Part shown: positions 59,310 to 64,000 of the stretch, piece by piece
How positions within the stretch are numbered: the stretch's first letter is position 1
Layout of the letters: every line of letters starts with the position of its first letter
NCBI GenBank assembly: GCA_036346225.1
Contig: JARFIW010000836.1
Span: forward strand, 682,001-746,000
DNA: 64,000 nt
DNA from: Platerodrilus igneus
Taxonomy: Eukaryota; Arthropoda; Insecta; Coleoptera; Lycidae
Reading direction: 5' to 3'
The notes under the pieces: generated by a model
What the model was told of the DNA's origin: nothing
What the model saw: only the letters and a program-made list of their open reading frames with translations
Databases searched by the model: none
Position numbers and translations under genes: made by a program

Positions 59310-59327
59310 TGCTGGGCCCATAACCAA
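59310..59327 (-). promoter_or_regulatory. copia primer-binding site
   Basis: Minus strand TTGGTTATGGGCCCAGCA directly after the 5' LTR. It complements the anticodon arm of initiator tRNA-Met, as in Drosophila copia. Confidence 0.85.
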
Positions 59328-59533
59328 TGTTAGAGTATGAGAAAGCATACAAGAAATAACAAGAAATCATGAAGTGTAGATATATTTCAATTTAATGTTG
59401 ACAGCATATATATTTAATTTTTAATTAAAAAATTATTATGACAGACAAGGCCAACCTAGTATAAGTGTCTAACTATAAACAAACTAACACATACTACAAC
59501 AAATATTTGAGTATAGGAACATATATTTTAACA
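59328..59533 (-). repeat. 5' LTR of the copia element
   Basis: 206 bp, followed on the plus strand by the CTAAT duplication. Confidence 0.93.
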
Positions 59534-59538
59534 CTAAT

Positions 59539-59998
59539 GCACTGTTTTTCATTTTTGCATCCTGAAATGTCCAGCACCTGTTTCCAGTACCTTAAAACTC
59601 ATATATTTTTTTTGGTTTGCAATAGTTAATATTTGTTCTAGAACTGTCCTAAGTTGTCCTTTGCAGGTTTATCTTTGCGTTTTATTGAAAATAAAACTTA
59701 AATAATTCTATGTCCTATGTAACCCCAAATTAAAGGTAACTTGGAACAGACAAAAACAAAACAAAAAAAAATGGAGGTTGGCTCAATAAATAAAAATATA
59801 TAGTTGTTAATTCAATACACCAGCAATTGCTTTATTCATAATTTTAAAAAAGTATATAAATATTTAAAGGATTATGAAAATATATACAAAAATGTGTTAA
59901 AATTGTCCCAAGTAACCCCAACTGACAATACTCTTAAGACACCTAGCTTAGCTGCCCAAATATTTACAATTTAATAATTATTGTGTAAATAAAATATG
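59539..59998. other. spacer between copia and the Mag-like element
   Basis: GGTAACTTGGAACAG at about 59738 and the complement of TTGTCCCAAGTAACCCC at about 59906 form a loose inverted pair. It may be part of the pogo-like element interrupted by copia. No gene. Confidence 0.4.
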
Positions 59999-61980
59999 CT
60001 AGGGATGTATGGTCAGAAGATAAGGTTTCTTTATTATTTTGTGAGGAGTCATGGGCAATTTTCTTTTTGAATTTGCGTATTTATTGCACATTTCGCATTT
60101 TTCTATAAGTACCTCTATATCATTATTAATTTTTGGCCAATAAACTGTATTTTTTGCTCTTGCTATACACTTTCGAGCTCCTAAATGACCTCTGTGTATA
60201 TCTGATAAAATTTTGTTTCTCCAAGTATTTGGAATAATTAGTCTGTTACCAACATATATCAACCCTTGTGCAGATTGAGTAATAGTTTCTTTTAATTTAT
60301 AAAATGGTTTTATACTACTCGGTACTTGTTTAATTTTTTGTGGCCAATTATTTTGTATGTACATTTTAATTTGGCATAACTCTTCATCATTTTGTGTTGC
60401 TTTTATTAATTGCTTTAATCTTTCATCAGTCACTTTTATATTGTTTTGTATTAGGCAAACCTGCAATTCTAAATCTAAATTATCTTTTAGTTCTTTGCTC
60501 ATATTTAGTCTTGAAAGGGTATCTGCAACTAACAGATCCTTTCCACTTTTGTAAATTAGTTTGATATTATATTTTTGAAGAGATAACCTCATTCGTTGTA
60601 GCCTGGGCGGACAAAGATTTAATGACTTTTTAAAAATAGAAATTAGAGGTTTGTGATCTGTTTCTACATAGAAATCTCGACCATAAACGTATTGATAAAA
60701 TTTGTTAACACCAAAGCAAATTGCTAGGAGTTCTTTTTCTATTTGTGCATAGTTCTTTTGGGTGTCTGTTAAAGAACATGAAGCATATGCACATGGTTTA
60801 TTATTTTGTAACAAAACAGCTCCCAATGCGTGATGTGAAGCATCTACTGAAATTGTTACGGTATCTTTTGGATTGAAATATTTTAAAATTGGTTCAGAAG
60901 TAACTATTTCTTTTAATGTTTTGAATGCATTAGCTTGATGCTCATTCCATTGAAACATAACTTTTTGTTTTAATAAATCTCTTAGGGGTTTGGTTATTTG
61001 CGATAAGTTATTTATAAATCTTCCTAGATATGTAATCATACCTAAAAATCGTTGGAGATCCTTAATATTTTGGGGCTCTGGCATATATTTTACAGCTTCA
61101 ATTTTATTTTCATCTATAGTTATACCTTCTTTTGAAAATTTGTACCCTAAATATGATACTTCTTGTAAACCAAATTGACATTTAGATAATCTAAATTTTA
61201 TATTGTTTTGTAATGCAATTTCTAAAACTTTATATAGCCGTTCATCGTGTTCCTTTTTTTGTTTTACCATGAATTAAAATATCGTCTATATAGATTTCAA
61301 CACCTTCAGATTGAAATATTTCAGTAAAATATTCCTGAAATACTTCGCTAGCTATTTTTATACCAAATGGCATACGTAAGAATTTAAATCGACCAAATGG
61401 AGTACCAAATGTACATAATTTGCTAGATTCTTCATCTAATGGAATGTTCCAAAACCCACTAGTGGCATCTAATCTAGTAAAAATAGTTGATCCGTTTAGT
61501 CTGGATGTAATTTCATCAATGTTTGGTAATTTGTATTTACTATCTTGCATAACATCATTTAAATATTTAGGATCTAAGCAAATTCTTAGAGAACCATCAC
61601 TTTTTTGAGTTAAAACATATGAATTTACCCACTCTGTACTTCCTTGTACTCTTTCAATAATTTGTAATGTAACTAATTCATCAAGGCAGCGTTTGTATTT
61701 TTTGTGTAATGCAAATGGTACATTTCCGACTGGATTTACTACTGGAATGACATTTTCTTTTAATTGGATGTGATATGGTTTGCAAATCTCTCCAATTCCT
61801 TTAAAAATTTCACCATACTTATTAATTAATTGGTTATAATCATTGTCAGTAATAGAATTGATTGTTCTAACCTTTACTTCTTTATGTAATTTAATAATCC
61901 CTAAATCTGAACATGTACTTAAACCTAAAATCGGTTCAGATTTACTTTCTGTGACATAAAATTCTACATTTTTAATAAAT
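59999..61980 (-). pseudogene. Mag-like gypsy pol: RT, RNase H, integrase N-terminus
   Basis: RT opens at about 61740 with 'VPFALHKKYKRCLDEL', 'STEWVNSYVL' and 'LRICLDPKYLN', then LDATSGFWNIPLDEESS, 'FLRMPFGIKIASEVFQ' and an intact YIDD (about 61286). A one-base break at the T run 61254-61260 divides it from the 423-codon frame (59999-61270): CQFGLQEVSYLGYKF, 'LQRFLGMITYLGRFI', RNase H 'ISVDASHHALGAVLLQ', 'YAQIEKELLAICFG', 'ETDHKPL', 'ADTLSRL'. The integrase finger follows with HRGHLGARKC and CEMCNKY. The frame stops at 59999, before the DDE core, so the element is truncated. The 'SLQKYN' and 'YGRDFYVETDHKPL' features fit the Mag clade (from memory). Confidence 0.9.
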
Positions 61981-61999
61981 ATGTCTTTGAATTTTAAAT

Positions 62000-62560
62000 C
62001 TAAATAACATTTACCAATAATTGGAATATTTTCACCTGTATAGGTTGATAAAGTTTGCTGTGTTCTAACAATTTTCTTTTTTTTAACTCCAGCACTCTTA
62101 AATTAAATAAAGAAATTAAATTGGTACTAGAACCTGAGTCTACTTTGAACCTAGTATGCACATTGATATTTGAGGTTATAGGAATATTAATTGTACAATG
62201 TTGATGAACATTTGATGAACTGATACTATCAATTACCAAATTGCTTTCTAAATTAATTTCATTGACATTAAATCTATTAGTTTTATTTCTACAAACCTTT
62301 GCAAAATGATTTGCTTTTTTACAAATGTTGCATTGCTTTCCATATGCATAACATTTGTTAATTGTATGGGTACGACCACATTTTGTACAATTGTTGATAA
62401 TTTTACCTGTATTAATTACGTTCCGTACATTTCTTACAGCTGAAGGATAGCGATCGTTTGACCTTGACCTCACGCGATTAGTTGTATTGCCCGTCCTGTT
62501 AGAATGCCCTGCCTGTATGTTGTTTTGTCTAATGACGTCTATTTCGTGTCCTTGTTCTCA
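62000..62560 (-). pseudogene. Mag-like gag C-terminus and protease
   Basis: Two zinc fingers CTKCGRTHTINKC and CNICKKANHFAKVC (about 62290-62400) with the intervening 'YAYGK' are diagnostic of Mag-type gag. An aspartic protease centre VDSGSSTNLI lies at about 62120-62150. The frame breaks at the eight-T run 62077-62084; the protein continues in another frame into pol. The capsid N-terminus is not seen upstream, where a likely LTR lies. Confidence 0.85.
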
Positions 62561-62599
62561 TTTGAAGTTGATAGGCTTTCCTTGTCTAAAAATGTATTA

Positions 62600-63421
62600 G
62601 AAGTATCATTATTTCAATAATCAGTTTTAAAGTAGAAATTTATGCAAAACTGTATAAGCGAGCTTTGATATCACTACCATTAGCTTAAAATGTATGTATA
62701 ATAGTGAGTCATTGATATGGGTGACAGTGAATTCAAGATAAAGTAGTTACATATTCAATGCATTTTTAAAACCTCAAACTAGCTTACTTTATTATATATA
62801 GTGTATATTAAGGTTGATGGTTGGTGATAGACAAAGTTATTTCACTGTATTTGTAATTATAAACAGATGTTTAGTCAACAATAGTTAGATAAAATTATGG
62901 CACTTGTTAGAAACATATACAATTGACACGTTATATTACACTACATTATTAATTGAATATTGAAAGCCAATCCAAAATTCCGTTCATTTCACTTGGTTCA
63001 ACAATGTCAGACTTGTATGTACCTCTGTAAGTCGTGAGCTGAATGCTTTACTTTGTTTTAATTTGAATTTACTTAAATTTTTACTTTTAGTAAATGTGGC
63101 ACTACTTTAAAACAAAACAACACTGTACATTGCTAAAAATTAAAATTAGTATATAAACAACAGGATATAGTAGATTAACATAAGGTTGCAGTTTAAATAT
63201 ATTTAATCTTATGACCACACTGAACATTAGTTCCTCTCTCAGATACTGCAGTTGTGAGAGTGTTAATTATTGTTTGTAGTGTACTCTAATGAAGCCATAC
63301 GTAGACTGCTTTATTAAAAATTAAAACATAAGGCCATACATTCAATAAGGCTTGTGAGGATGTTAGGCAACCCAACTTACAGAAGATACAATTGGTGTTG
63401 TCTACCCAACATCTCCCCAAT
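62600..63421 (-). repeat. probable Mag-like LTR and leader
   Basis: On the minus strand a purine-rich TTGGGGAGA (63412-63421) is followed at 63411 by TGTTGGGTAGACAACACC, a typical LTR start. An AATAAA lies about 100 bp on (near 63316). The other end of the LTR and the primer site could not be fixed. This sequence lies after one integrase tail and before the next gag, where an LTR belongs. Confidence 0.5.
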
Positions 63422-63469
63422 TAAATAAATAAAAATTAATTATGGTTTTTAACTAAATAATCTCTTGCT

Positions 63470-63998
63470 AATAAGTAACATAGTCCTGAAATTTTCGAGG
63501 TAATTTTATTTCACGTTTCTGGCGCACTTCACTTTTACAACTTTCTTCAGGATACACTGTGACACTATCGTTATTCACTTCATTCGGACTAAAGACATAA
63601 TCTGCTGTATAGGTAGGTGAAAAGTGCATGTCATGATTACTAGTGTTTCTGATCTTTATGTAAATTTCATTTCTGATTATGCATTTTCCATCTTCCTTGA
63701 CAATTTTGAATGTATTATCCTGATTTTCTCTACAATTTTACCTTTTCGCCATGTGCTTTTTGGAAACATTTGAAACCATACCAAATCATTTTGAAAAATT
63801 TTGTCTGAAACCTACACATCTTTTTTCGTAGTTATTTTTAGCAATGGTTTGTTGTACGTCCAGTTGTTTGTTATAGATTTTTTTGTTTATTGGTTTTGGC
63901 ACGAGGTTTTTATTTTCAAATATTAGGTGATCTCTTAGATATCTAGACATTAGAATTTGCGCAGGCGAGAAGCTACTGTTTAAAACAGGAGTATTACG
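63470..63998 (-). pseudogene. Mag-like integrase C-terminal part, running off the window
   Basis: Minus strand, in shifting frames: NTPVLNSSFSPAQILMSRYL (63920-63990), 'NLVPKPINKKIYN', a 'KWFGMVSNVSKKHMAKR' segment and 'DGKCIIRNEIYIKIRNTSN' (about 63640-63700), ending 'EIKLPRKFQDYV' near 63480. This is the region after the integrase core in Mag-type elements. It is a different copy from the 60-62.5 kb pol because it lies upstream of that element's gag on the same strand. Confidence 0.68.
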
Positions 63999-64000
63999 AT

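Larger units (their letters stand above)
54953..59533 (-). mobile_element. Ty1/copia LTR retrotransposon, full length, minus strand
   Basis: LTRs at 54953-55159 (207 bp) and 59328-59533 (206 bp) run TGTTAGAG to TTTTAACA, with about seven differences. The target duplication CTAAT is exact (54948-54952 and 59534-59538). On the minus strand the 5' LTR is followed by a copia-type primer site, gag, protease, integrase, RT and RNase H in copia order, then the purine tract AAGGGGAAG before the 3' LTR. The 4.6-kb length is normal. Frame breaks near 58560, 57690 and 56270 disable it as written; two lie at T/A runs. It inserted just past the pogo-like transposase. Confidence 0.94.

Overview
The window looks like AT-rich, gene-poor insect nuclear DNA. 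This is inferred from its repeats: an R1-clade LINE, BEL/Pao, Ty1/copia, Mag-like and errantivirus-like LTR elements, mariner and pogo-like DNA transposons, and a tRNA-derived SINE. A beetle is plausible but not shown. I see no confident single-copy host gene, rRNA, CRISPR array or bacterial feature. Most open frames are pieces of mobile elements or their shadows.

Layout. 0.8-2.6 kb: minus-strand R1-type reverse transcriptase split by a 267-bp insertion with an exact 8-bp target duplication. 2.8-3.8 kb: internally deleted mariner with ~185-bp inverted repeats. 5.0-5.9 kb: an old SINE copy and a solo LTR. 6.4-11.1 kb: errantivirus-like element with two 555-bp LTRs, a CGCG target duplication, decayed gag and env, and no pol. 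11.8-15.6 kb: decayed copy of what I take to be a multi-copy insect gene of unknown function. 16.4-23.2 kb: decayed minus-strand gypsy with ~1.1-kb LTRs and a LINE fragment nested inside. 23.2-41.2 kb: mostly non-coding, with AT microsatellites, a minisatellite, colinear non-coding repeats, BEL-gag and mariner relics, a tRNA-like sequence, a SINE with a perfect 14-bp target duplication and a small MITE. 41.2-47.7 kb: nearly complete young BEL/Pao element. 49.2-52.9 kb: gypsy gag and pol fragments in opposite orientations. 53.6-54.9 kb: palindromic repeat, then the C-terminal half of a pogo-like transposase. 54.95-59.53 kb: full-length minus-strand copia. 60.0-64.0 kb: minus-strand Mag-like element behind a probable LTR and the integrase tail of a second copy.

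The elements form a time series. The BEL LTRs differ only by extra bases in two C runs. The copia LTRs differ at roughly 3% of positions. The errantivirus LTRs are more diverged, and the 1.1-kb gypsy LTRs, R1 and older SINE are badly decayed. Many reading-frame breaks in the better-preserved elements lie at homopolymers, so some may be assembly errors. The most interesting points are the shared ~50-bp segment in two unrelated hosts (1.73 and 57.65 kb), the gag-env element without pol, the palindromic block at 53.6 kb, the colinear non-coding repeats at 35-39 kb and the tail-to-head Mag arrangement at the right edge.
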